From DUNY01 sp964520055 (GTDB lineage: Bacteria; Bacillota; Thermosediminibacteria; Thermosediminibacterales; Tepidanaerobacteraceae), in NCBI GenBank assembly GCA_964520055.1, contig CAZFME010000005.1, forward strand, positions 1 to 41,696: DNA of 41,696 nucleotides. Reading direction: 5' to 3'. Made by a program: the position numbers and the translations under genes. Position 1 is the first letter of the stretch; every line of letters starts with the position of its first letter. Below the pieces are notes generated by a model. It was not told the DNA's origin. It searched no databases and saw only the letters and a program-made list of their open reading frames with translations. This document shows positions 34,596-41,696 of this stretch, one piece after another.

Positions 34596-35699
34596 TTGAC
34601 GATTCGATTTGCAAACCGATTTACCAAAACTCAGAAATTAATGGCTGAAAAAAATATTGATTTTTTACTTATTACAAATAGGGAGAATCTCATATACTTT
34701 ACAGGATTGACTCAAATCGAATGTCTGGCAATAATTATACCTCGTAGCGGAGAGCCTTCTGCCGTTACTTTACATCTTGATTCAAATTATGTCGAACAGG
34801 AATCGGGCCTTACAACCTATGGATATTTGTTTCCACAGGAAACACTTGTAGGCAAAATAGTAAAAATAATAGAAAGACATGGATTACATGAGCCCAAAAT
34901 AGGTTTTGAACGCTATTTTGGGGATTATGCCTTATATGATGGTTTGCGACGAAATTTTTCAGAAAAAAACTTTGTTGGGGCTGGAGATATATTATATCGT
35001 ATTCGTTCAATCAAAGAACCTCAAGAAGTTGAACTGATGAGAAAAGCGGCATTTGCGGTATGTAAGGGCATGGAAGTAGCAATAAAAAATGTCCGGCCTG
35101 GGGTAACAGAACTGGATGTGTTGGCTGAAGCAGAATATGCTATGTTCAAAGCAGGTTCAGGCGGATCATCTTTTCGACCACAAGTAGTTTCGGGAGAACG
35201 TTCACTTCTAACACACCCATGTGCAAGTACGAAGATAATTAATGAGGGCGAGATAGTAGTAATACATCTGGGTGCGACATATCAAGGATATTGTGCTAAA
35301 ATGTGTCGTACCGCTGCCGTTGGTGAAATACTATCCGATAAAGAGCGGGTTTATAACATTTTGGTTAAAGCACAAGAATGTGCTTTAGTTGCCCTGAGAC
35401 CTGGAACTGCGGCTAATGAAGTAGATGCTGCTGCTAGGGCGGTTATTGAAGAAGCCGGTTTTGGCGACTATTATTTGGATGTTGTTGGTTACGGTGTGGG
35501 GATTCGACAATCTGAGTTTTACCCGATAATTGGAAGAGGTAAAACAGATATTATTGAAGTAGGAATGGTTGTGGATCTACTATTGCCTACTATATATCGT
35601 AGTGATATTGGTGGCCCCCGTATTACGGATGTTATTTATGTTGGGGAAGATAGCAACGAAATATTAACTAAATATCCACGAGATTTGGCCAAAGTGTAG
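34596..35699 (+). CDS. M24 (prolidase/creatinase-fold) protein lacking the metal ligands
   Basis: A 367-residue pita-bread-fold protein with the N-terminal creatinase domain (about 1-130) and the M24 domain (about 140-360). True M24 peptidases bind two metals with Asp, Asp, His, Glu, Glu. Here the first position is His224 (IHLGATYQGY), the second Ala-Lys (CAKMCRT), the GHG His is Tyr299 (GYGVGI), and both glutamates are replaced (MVVDLLLP and PRITDV). The His at 207 (LTHPCAST), which corresponds to the catalytic His of creatinase, is kept. A metal-independent, creatinase-like hydrolase on a small pathway intermediate is more likely than a peptidase. TTG 34596 is preferred over GTG 34587 from the AGGA spacing. 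Confidence 0.8.
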   Translation: MTIRFANRFTKTQKLMAEKNIDFLLITNRENLIYFTGLTQIECLAIIIPRSGEPSAVTLHLDSNYVEQESGLTTYGYLFPQETLVGKIVKIIERHGLHEPKIGFERYFGDYALYDGLRRNFSEKNFVGAGDILYRIRSIKEPQEVELMRKAAFAVCKGMEVAIKNVRPGVTELDVLAEAEYAMFKAGSGGSSFRPQVVSGERSLLTHPCASTKIINEGEIVVIHLGATYQGYCAKMCRTAAVGEILSDKERVYNILVKAQECALVALRPGTAANEVDAAARAVIEEAGFGDYYLDVVGYGVGIRQSEFYPIIGRGKTDIIEVGMVVDLLLPTIYRSDIGGPRITDVIYVGEDSNEILTKYPRDLAKV

Positions 35700-35745
35700 T
35701 AGGTTTAAAAAAACTCTATTAAAGAACCGTAATATAAAAATTATG

Positions 35746-35770
35746 AAGTGGGGAAATGCCATCCCCACTT
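35746..35770 (+). terminator. Hairpin closing the island operon
   Basis: AAGTGGGG (35746-35753) pairs perfectly with CCCCACTT (35763-35770) around a nine-base loop; only a weak T-rich tail (CTACTATTTA) follows. It lies 47 bases after the last island gene and is the probable terminator. Confidence 0.6.
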
Positions 35771-35934
35771 CTACTATTTAAAACATATAAAACTTAACGT
35801 CTATTCCATAGAGTGTCATTGCCCTTTAGCGAGATAGCACTATTTATATTTGCTTTTTTAAAACCTATTATAATAGTGGAAATTATAGCGCTCACATCTT
35901 TATAATAAAGAACGAAAAACTTAATTTGCTGATC

Positions 35935-36010
35935 TTGAACTAATATAATTCGATAAAAAACTCCCAGTTCCTTTGTTTTTAATAGGTCCAAAATCTGTCG
36001 CACTTATGTG
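35935..36010 (+). repeat. Right copy of the direct repeat bracketing the island
   Basis: Same orientation as 12017-12091; the first 19 bases TTGAACTAATATAATTCGA are identical and the rest is similar with scattered changes and one small indel. The surrounding 400 bases (35700-36100) contain no gene other than the hairpin, this repeat and the recD2 promoter. Reading the minus strand gives a short peptide with ILDLLKTKEL that parallels the left copy. Confidence 0.75.
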
Positions 36011-36032
36011 ACCAAGTCAGGAAGTGTTGCAG

Positions 36033-36061
36033 TTGCAGGTATATTCAAAAAATGTTAGAAT
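36033..36061 (+). promoter_or_regulatory. Sigma-A type promoter for recD2 and the lar genes
   Basis: TTGCAG (36033-36038), a 17-base spacer and TAGAAT (36056-36061). It lies just right of the direct repeat and 40 bases before the recD2 start; a small AAACC-GAACA-GGTTT hairpin follows in the leader. Confidence 0.6.
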
Positions 36062-36100
36062 AAACCGAACAGGTTTATTATTAATTATGGAGTGCATCAT

Positions 36101-38293
36101 ATGGAAGAGATGGAAGGCACCGTAGAAAGAATTACATATTTTAATCAAGAAAATGGCTTTACGGTGGCAAAACTTGCGGTTAAAGATGACAAGGATCTAG
36201 TTACAGCGGTGGGATATTTTCCCTCACTTGAGATCGGAGAGGCACTGAAACTCAAGGGAAGTTGGACTATGCACAAAAATTATGGATCTCAATTTAAAGT
36301 TGAGTTTTACGAGACTATTGCACCAGCTACCGTAAGAGAAATAGAAAACTATTTGGCCTCCGGTGTAATCCGCGGCATAGGTCCTGCCACCGCAAAAAAA
36401 ATTATTAAAAAGTTCGGGGAAAAATCCTTGGAAGTCATGAGCAATTCACCTGAACAGCTTCTTGAGATCCCCGGTATCGGTGATAAAAAACTTCGAATGA
36501 TAACCGAATCCTATGGCGAGCAGCAGGAGACTCGGGAAATCATGCTGTTTTTGCAACAATATGGTATTGGCCCCAATATTGCAGTGCGAATATATAAAAA
36601 TTACAAAGATAAGTCCATCCAAGTTTTGAAGGAAAACCCATACCGGCTGGCTGATGAAGTGTACGGTATCGGATTTAAAACAGCCGATCGCATTGCTCAA
36701 AAAATGGGTATAGAATGTGATTCTCTGGAAAGGCTCTGTGCCGGTTTAAAATATGCTATGTATAGGGCAGCTAATGATGGTCATGTTTTTCTACCGGTGT
36801 CGGAACTTTTACATAAAGCTGTAGAAATTCTGGCAGTGGAAAAAGAGCTTTTAAAGCAGGCTTTTTTAGCCCTTGAGGAAAAGAAAGATATTGTTGTGGA
36901 AAGGGCCTGGGGTAGAGAAGATGTGTATTTAGCCGGCTTTTACCACTCGGAAAAAGCCGTAGCCCGTAGGCTTTTTTTATTGGCTGCAATGATAGATAAG
37001 CCGCTTGATATTACTGATGAGGATATAGACAAGATAGAAACATACTGTGGCATAAAGCTTGCCCGGCGGCAACGGGAAGCTTTGGAAAAAGCCTCTCATT
37101 ATGGGGTATTGGTTATTACGGGTGGACCGGGTACCGGAAAAACCACAACAATTCAAAGTTTGTTAGAGTTTTTCAAAAGACATGATTTAAAAGTAGCATT
37201 GGCAGCTCCTACAGGCCGTGCTGCAAAACGCATGATGGAAGCCACGGGAATGGAAGCCAAAACTATTCACCGACTACTGGAATACAAGGCCTTTGAAGAA
37301 GGTGGCATGGCCTTTGGCAAAGACCAAAATAATCCTTTAGAGGAAGATGTTATCATTATAGATGAAATGTCCATGGTTGATATTATACTGATGTACCATC
37401 TGCTGCAAGCGGTTAGACCCGGAGCGCGGCTCATTCTGGTAGGAGATAAGGATCAGTTGCCATCTGTGGGACCGGGCAGTGTTTTAGGAGAAATCATTGA
37501 CAGTGACAGGATTCCGGTGGTAGTGCTTGACGAGATTTTTCGACAGGCACAGGAAAGCATGATTGTGGTCAATGCCCATAGGATAAACAAAGGCTATTTT
37601 CCCTATCTTAACGTAAAGAACAAGGACTTTTTTTTCGAGCAAGTTCTTTTGCCCGAGGAGATATTGGAGTCTGTTTTGGAGCTGACAAAAAATCGATTGC
37701 CGGAGTACGGAAATTTCGATCCGATAGAGGATATACAGGTATTGACACCCATGAAAAAAGGGTTAGTAGGTGTTATAAGCCTCAATGACAGCTTACAAGC
37801 ACTTTTAAACCCACCGGACCGGCATAAGCAAGAATGCAATTATCGTTCACATATTTTCCGTGAAGGCGACAAAGTTATGCAGATTAAGAACAATTACGAC
37901 AAAGAAGTATTTAACGGTGACTTGGGTCGTATTTCCAAAATTGACGATGAAGACAGGGTCCTTGTTACCTTTGCCGATGTGTGGCAGGAGCGGGAAGTGC
38001 TTTACCAAGGCCAGGAACTGGAAGAATTGAGTCTGTCTTATGCCCTGTCGATTCATAAAAGCCAGGGCAGTGAATTTCCGGTAGTTATAATGCCAATCAC
38101 AACTATGCACTATGTAATGCTGCAACGAAATCTATTATATACTGCGGTTACACGGGCAAAAAAACTGCTGGTGCTGGTCGGTACAAAACAAGCCCTGACC
38201 ATATCAATACAGAGTAACAGGTCTGTAAGGCGTTATGGACATTTAAGTGATAGGTTAATCGAAGAATTCTCCCAGGCAGTATATTCGACTTAG
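36101..38293 (+). CDS. recD2: RecD2-type 5'-3' DNA helicase
   Basis: A 730-residue superfamily 1B helicase of the RecD-like family found in bacteria without RecBCD; it unwinds DNA 5' to 3' in repair and replication-fork processing. It has the N-terminal OB and helix-hairpin-helix region (GVIRGIGPATAKKIIKKFG near residue 90, IPGIGDKKL near 124), Walker A GGPGTGKTTT near residue 344, Walker B VIIIDEMSMVD, the QxxR-like VVLDEIFRQAQ, and the C-terminal SIHKSQGSEFPVVIMP and YTAVTRAKKLL. ATG 36101 is nine bases from GGAG; an in-frame GTG at 36092 would sit on the ribosome site. It begins the right flank and is followed closely by larE. Confidence 0.93.
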   Translation: MEEMEGTVERITYFNQENGFTVAKLAVKDDKDLVTAVGYFPSLEIGEALKLKGSWTMHKNYGSQFKVEFYETIAPATVREIENYLASGVIRGIGPATAKKIIKKFGEKSLEVMSNSPEQLLEIPGIGDKKLRMITESYGEQQETREIMLFLQQYGIGPNIAVRIYKNYKDKSIQVLKENPYRLADEVYGIGFKTADRIAQKMGIECDSLERLCAGLKYAMYRAANDGHVFLPVSELLHKAVEILAVEKELLKQAFLALEEKKDIVVERAWGREDVYLAGFYHSEKAVARRLFLLAAMIDKPLDITDEDIDKIETYCGIKLARRQREALEKASHYGVLVITGGPGTGKTTTIQSLLEFFKRHDLKVALAAPTGRAAKRMMEATGMEAKTIHRLLEYKAFEEGGMAFGKDQNNPLEEDVIIIDEMSMVDIILMYHLLQAVRPGARLILVGDKDQLPSVGPGSVLGEIIDSDRIPVVVLDEIFRQAQESMIVVNAHRINKGYFPYLNVKNKDFFFEQVLLPEEILESVLELTKNRLPEYGNFDPIEDIQVLTPMKKGLVGVISLNDSLQALLNPPDRHKQECNYRSHIFREGDKVMQIKNNYDKEVFNGDLGRISKIDDEDRVLVTFADVWQEREVLYQGQELEELSLSYALSIHKSQGSEFPVVIMPITTMHYVMLQRNLLYTAVTRAKKLLVLVGTKQALTISIQSNRSVRRYGHLSDRLIEEFSQAVYST

Positions 38294-38311
38294 CAGAGAG
38301 GGGATGCTTAT

Positions 38312-39145
38312 ATGTTAGAACAGAAGCTGGACAATCTGAAGCAAAGACTTCAGGCACTCAAGCGTGTGGTAGTGGCTTTTTCAGGAGGTGTTGACAGCAC
38401 TTTACTGCTAAAGGTATGTATGGATATTTTAGGCAAGGATCATGTTCTGGCAGTTACGGCTTACTCTGAAGCGTTCTCAGAAAAAGAGTTTATGGAATCC
38501 CAAGACCTGGCAGAATTCTTAAATGTCAGGCAAATAGTAATAGAATCAGCAGAACTGGATATCCCCGGTATCTCAGATAACCCTCCCGAAAGGTGTTACT
38601 TCTGCAAGCGGTATTTATTTAGTAGGTTTACCACCATTGCCAGAGAGCAAGGCTACAATTTCGTAGTGGAGGGCTCAAACTTTAGCGATACTGAAGATTT
38701 TAGGCCCGGGATGGTCGCTATACAAGAATTGGGTATTATAAGCCCGTTGAAAGAAGCAGGCTTGACCAAAGATGAAATACGAAAAGCCTCAAAAGCAATG
38801 GGGCTTCCTACATGGAATAAACCTTCCTATGCATGCCTTTTTTCCAGATTTCCGTATGGAGAAAAAATTACTCGGGAAAAATTAAAAAGAGTGTCCGAGG
38901 CTGAAGATTTATTGAGGGGCCTTGGGTTTTATCAGTTTCGTGTCCGCAGCCATGGGGACCTTGCTCGAATCGAAGTTTTGCCGGAGGAAATAGAAAGGTT
39001 TTTTGAGCAAAGTTTGCGTGATACAATAACCAAAGAGTTAAGAAAAATGGGTTTTACTTACATTACCTTAGATTTGACAGGATATAGAACAGGCAGCATG
39101 AACGAGGAACTGAAAGAGGAGGATAGGGCGGTTTGCGAAAATTAA
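38312..39145 (+). CDS. larE: LarE, sulfur transferase for the nickel-pincer cofactor
   Basis: An ATP-dependent enzyme that AMPylates the pyridinium dicarboxylate intermediate and inserts sulfur, giving the dithio form of the nickel-pincer nucleotide. The 277-residue protein has the PP-loop SGGVDST at residues 24-30 and a Cys at 175 in KPSYACLFSRFPYG, equivalent to Cys176 of Lactobacillus LarE, which gives up its sulfur and becomes dehydroalanine. This suggests the sacrificial mechanism. A CYFC motif near residue 95 is also present. It overlaps larB by 13 bases, with larC next, so the three cofactor genes are together and probably cotranscribed with recD2. Confidence 0.93.
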   Translation: MLEQKLDNLKQRLQALKRVVVAFSGGVDSTLLLKVCMDILGKDHVLAVTAYSEAFSEKEFMESQDLAEFLNVRQIVIESAELDIPGISDNPPERCYFCKRYLFSRFTTIAREQGYNFVVEGSNFSDTEDFRPGMVAIQELGIISPLKEAGLTKDEIRKASKAMGLPTWNKPSYACLFSRFPYGEKITREKLKRVSEAEDLLRGLGFYQFRVRSHGDLARIEVLPEEIERFFEQSLRDTITKELRKMGFTYITLDLTGYRTGSMNEELKEEDRAVCEN

Positions 39146-39888
39146 GAGGACTACTTGAAAAACTACAAGCAGGAGAAGTAACCGTCGATGAAGTCTTAAA
39201 GGAACTAAAAAATCTACCTTATGAAGATCTGGGTTTTGCTCGAATTGACAATCATAGAAGCCTTAGGCGAGGAGTGCCGGAAGTAATATACTGTCAAGGC
39301 AAGACGACGACTCAAGTGGCGGAGATAGCCCGACACATGCTCGAAAACGGCAGCAATGTTATGGGGACTCGAGCTGATATAAAGACCTTTCACGAAGTGC
39401 AATTGATTGCCTCCGATGCCAAATACTATGAAACCGCCAGGATTTTTGTAGTTGAGCGAGAAAAAGTGGCCCAAAATAAGGGGACTATTGCAGTAGTAAC
39501 TGCAGGCACATCTGATATACCGGTAGCTGAAGAAGCCGCTGTAACAGCGGAGGTGTTTGGCAATCCAGTAAAAAGGTTATATGATGTTGGAGTGGCTGGG
39601 ATCCACAGGTTATTAATGAACAGGGAAGTGATTCAATCAGCCAGGGTAATAATAGTAGTGGCCGGTATGGAAGGAGCACTGGCCAGTGTGGTGGGCGGTT
39701 TAGTGGATAAACCCGTGGTGGCGGTTCCCACCAGTGTGGGATATGGGGCCAGCTTTCACGGCCTTTCAGCCCTGCTGGCAATGCTAAACAGCTGTGCCGG
39801 CGGTGTATCAGTGGTTAACATCGACAACGGCTTTGGTGCTGCATATGTGGCACATCAAATAAACCGATTGGGTGAGAAAGAGGAATAG
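39133..39888 (+). CDS. larB: LarB, nicotinate adenine dinucleotide carboxylase/hydrolase
   Basis: Carboxylates the pyridinium ring of nicotinic acid adenine dinucleotide and releases AMP, the first step of nickel-pincer cofactor synthesis. The 251-residue protein ends with the PurE-like (AIR carboxylase) domain: VTAGTSDIPVAEEAAVTAE near residues 117-135, VVAGMEGALASVVGGL near 175-190, and VPTSVGYGASF near 198-208. It starts with TTG inside the end of larE. Its substrate is a nicotinate nucleotide, which is relevant to the odd nadC-like gene in the island. Confidence 0.93.
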   Translation: MRKLRGLLEKLQAGEVTVDEVLKELKNLPYEDLGFARIDNHRSLRRGVPEVIYCQGKTTTQVAEIARHMLENGSNVMGTRADIKTFHEVQLIASDAKYYETARIFVVEREKVAQNKGTIAVVTAGTSDIPVAEEAAVTAEVFGNPVKRLYDVGVAGIHRLLMNREVIQSARVIIVVAGMEGALASVVGGLVDKPVVAVPTSVGYGASFHGLSALLAMLNSCAGGVSVVNIDNGFGAAYVAHQINRLGEKEE

Positions 39889-39890
39889 GA

Positions 39891-41111
39891 ATGCAAGGAG
39901 TGAGTAATATTAAAAACAATAATGGTAAAGTCAGTTTATATCTGGATTGTTTTTCTGGAATTAGTGGAGATATGTTCCTGGGCGCCATGCTTGATTTAGG
40001 TTTGGATGAGGAAGAATTTTTGACTGAACTTAAAAAACTTTCTCTACATGACTATGAAATAGAAATAAAAAAGGCATTAAAAGGCGGAATTACAGGGACC
40101 GATGTCATCATAAAAACTCATGAGCATCATCCCCATCGAGGCTTAAAACAGATTTATGAAATAATTGACGGCAGCCAATTAGAATCGGGAATAAAGCGAA
40201 AGAGCAAAGAAGCCTTTTACAAATTAGCTGTGGCTGAGGGTAGCATTCACGGAAAACCTCCTGAGGAAATTCACTTCCATGAAGTTGGAGCGGTGGATTC
40301 AATCGTAGATATAGTAGGGGCCTGCATCCTTTTGGACATGCTAAAACCCTGCCAGGTCTATGCTTCTAGTGTTAATGTGGGATCCGGGACAGTAGAATGT
40401 GCCCACGGAATCCTGCCGGTACCCGCCCCGGCTACCATGGAGCTGTTAAAAGGAGTTCCCGTATATGCCGGCCAGGAGCCCGGAGAGTTTACAACTCCTA
40501 CGGGAGCACTTCTTTTATCCATGTTTGTTGACGAATTTGGGGCAATGCCTCCGGGAATCCCCGAAAAATCCGGTTATGGATTGGGTAAAGCTGAGCGAAA
40601 GTCTCCCAATGTATTAAGGGGTGTTTTACTGAAAGGACATTGCAGTATTAGTGATACATATACCACTGGTTTGGATCGGGATAAAATAGCAGTTCTTGAA
40701 GCCAATATAGATGATATGAATCCTGAGCTATATGAGCAAGCTATGGAAAGCCTTTTTCAAAAAGGAGCCTTGGATGTCTTTCTCACACCTATAATAATGA
40801 AAAAAAATCGACCTGCGGTTAAGATCACTTGTCTGTGCCCGTCGGATAAAAAGCAATCACTTGCGGAAACTATGCTTAGAGAAACCACTACATTAGGTGT
40901 AAGGGAATTAGAAGTAAGCCGTTTGAAGCTCTACAGGGAAACTGGGGAAATAAACACACCCTTAGGCAACCTCCGGGTAAAAATATCTAAAATGGGTAAT
41001 GAAATCATTAGAATCACCCCTGAATATGAAGATATGAAACGCTTGGCTAAGGGCAATAAAATACCCTTACTAAAGGCTTATGAAATCGTAAATCCATTGT
41101 CCGAGAAATGA
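39891..41111 (+). CDS. larC: LarC, nickel insertion enzyme for the pincer cofactor
   Basis: CTP-dependent cyclometallase that inserts nickel into the pyridinium bis-thiocarboxylate mononucleotide to finish the cofactor. The 406-residue chain shows YLDCFSGISGDMFLGAMLD near the start, IHFHEVGAVDSIVDIVGA near residues 127-144, EFTTPTGALLL near 201-211, and LEANIDDMNPELYEQAMESLF near 270-290. In Lactobacillus plantarum the protein is made from two frames by programmed frameshifting; here it is one continuous frame. The start lies two bases after the larB stop. Expected to act in the cytoplasm and feed LarA-type enzymes such as the one in the island. Confidence 0.93.
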   Translation: MQGVSNIKNNNGKVSLYLDCFSGISGDMFLGAMLDLGLDEEEFLTELKKLSLHDYEIEIKKALKGGITGTDVIIKTHEHHPHRGLKQIYEIIDGSQLESGIKRKSKEAFYKLAVAEGSIHGKPPEEIHFHEVGAVDSIVDIVGACILLDMLKPCQVYASSVNVGSGTVECAHGILPVPAPATMELLKGVPVYAGQEPGEFTTPTGALLLSMFVDEFGAMPPGIPEKSGYGLGKAERKSPNVLRGVLLKGHCSISDTYTTGLDRDKIAVLEANIDDMNPELYEQAMESLFQKGALDVFLTPIIMKKNRPAVKITCLCPSDKKQSLAETMLRETTTLGVRELEVSRLKLYRETGEINTPLGNLRVKISKMGNEIIRITPEYEDMKRLAKGNKIPLLKAYEIVNPLSEK

Positions 41112-41121
41112 TCGTTGATTC

Positions 41122-41150
41122 TTGTAAAGCCAAACTCATAGTGCTATACT
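41122..41150 (+). promoter_or_regulatory. Sigma-A type promoter for gltX
   Basis: TTGTAA (41122-41127), a 17-base spacer and TATACT (41145-41150), about 84 bases before the gltX start codon. It separates gltX transcription from the lar genes. Confidence 0.72.
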
Positions 41151-41233
41151 AAATTTGAGCGAACGGATAATGCAAAAACGTACCGTTTCCTCAAAAACCA
41201 TATTTGAATAGTTTTGATAGGAGTGTTTTTTAA

Positions 41234-41696
41234 ATGCCAGAAAAGGTACGAGTCAGATTCGCGCCTAGCCCTACCGGCAGTCTGCATATCGGTGGTGCCA
41301 GGACGGCGCTTTTTAACCTGCTTTTTACCCGGCACAATAACGGGAAATTTATTTTAAGAATAGAAGATACTGATACTGAGCGCTCTACTGAGGAATCCAC
41401 ATCTCAGATTCTCCGGTCCTTAAAATGGTTGGGACTTGACTGGGATGAAGGGCCTGAAAAAGGGGGAGACTTTGGCCCCTATTTTCAGTCGAAGCGGCTC
41501 AAGCTTTATGAAAAGGAAGTAGATAGGCTGTTGGCTGCGGGAAAGGCTTATCATTGCTATTGTAGCCCCGAAGAACTTTCTCAGCGGCGAAAAGAGGCTC
41601 TCAAAACCGGCAAACCACCGAAATATGATGGCTGCTGTCGCAATCTCACACCGGAGCAAAAGGAGAAATTTGAAGCCGAGGGAAGAAAGCACGCCA
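41234..41696 (+). CDS. gltX: Glutamyl-tRNA synthetase (5' part, runs off the window)
   Basis: Charges tRNA-Glu (and often tRNA-Gln in bacteria lacking GlnRS). The first 154 residues are present and are diagnostic: VRVRFAPSPTGSLHIGGARTAL with the class I HIGH-type motif HIGG, then FILRIEDTDTERST, LGLDWDEGP, and AYHCYCSPEEL with the zinc-region cysteines. The KMSKS motif and anticodon domain lie beyond the end of the window. The ATG is ten bases after AGGAG and follows its own promoter. It could be confused with the shorter GluQ-type enzyme; the SPEEL-QRRKEALKTGKPPKYDG stretch is typical of full-length GltX. Confidence 0.93.
   Translation, partial: MPEKVRVRFAPSPTGSLHIGGARTALFNLLFTRHNNGKFILRIEDTDTERSTEESTSQILRSLKWLGLDWDEGPEKGGDFGPYFQSKRLKLYEKEVDRLLAAGKAYHCYCSPEELSQRRKEALKTGKPPKYDGCCRNLTPEQKEKFEAEGRKHA

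Noticed and set aside
1..41696. CRISPR arrays, tRNA or rRNA genes, prophage or defence systems
   Set aside because: No regularly spaced repeats, tRNA-like cloverleaf, rRNA segments, phage structural genes or known defence proteins were seen on either strand.

Overview
The window looks like a chromosomal segment from an anaerobic, low-to-mid GC Gram-positive bacterium of the class Clostridia. The grounds are strong AGGAGG-type ribosome sites with many TTG and GTG starts, a DegS/DegU pair, a RecD2-type helicase, a YaaH/YdhD-like cell-wall GH18 protein, ferredoxin- and CoA-dependent 2-oxoacid metabolism, and no oxygenases. The exact genus cannot be read from the sequence. Two runs of ten Ns (4856-4865 and 32344-32353) are assembly gaps that cut otherwise normal genes (metK and the 4-hydroxy-2-oxovalerate aldolase).

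Left flank (1-12000), mainly housekeeping and signalling: 1-pyrroline-5-carboxylate dehydrogenase (rocA); an unidentified structured RNA with an intrinsic terminator; methylthioadenosine phosphorylase (mtnP); a HEAT-like protein of unknown function; S-adenosylmethionine synthetase (metK); a DegS/DegU-type two-component system; a small membrane-anchored glycosyltransferase-like protein; a membrane GAF-GGDEF diguanylate cyclase; and, convergent with it, a GH18/SH3 cell-wall protein.

Central island (about 12020-36010), bracketed by imperfect 75-bp direct repeats: every gene is on the plus strand and reads as one dissimilatory programme. It holds an IclR regulator, a divergent NadC-like phosphoribosyltransferase, a TAXI-type TRAP uptake system, a D-isomer-type and an Ldh2-type 2-hydroxyacid dehydrogenase, a two-subunit ADP-forming acyl-CoA synthetase, and an NAD-linked 2-oxoacid oxidoreductase whose order (gamma-delta, alpha, FAD subunit, ferredoxin-beta) copies the phenylglyoxylate:NAD oxidoreductase genes padEFGHI. 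It continues with a UbiD decarboxylase and its UbiX prenyl-FMN synthase, a MoaB/CinA-like protein, the three lower meta-cleavage enzymes (2-oxopent-4-enoate hydratase, acylating acetaldehyde dehydrogenase, 4-hydroxy-2-oxovalerate aldolase), a damaged ferredoxin/BFD gene, a LarA-like putative nickel-pincer racemase, and an M24 (creatinase/prolidase-fold) protein that has lost its metal ligands.

Right flank (36030-41696): RecD2 helicase, then larE-larB-larC, which build the nickel-pincer nucleotide cofactor a LarA-type enzyme needs, then the start of glutamyl-tRNA synthetase behind its own promoter.

Best overall reading (inference): the island takes up an organic acid, interconverts or oxidises its 2-hydroxy acid forms, decarboxylates an unsaturated or aromatic acid with prenylated FMN, splits a C5 hydroxy-oxoacid to pyruvate and acetyl-CoA, and harvests ATP through the ADP-forming CoA synthetase. 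No ring-cleaving dioxygenase or recognisable first enzyme is present, so the substrate is unknown. The combination, using both prenyl-FMN and a nickel-pincer cofactor, is the most interesting part of the window.
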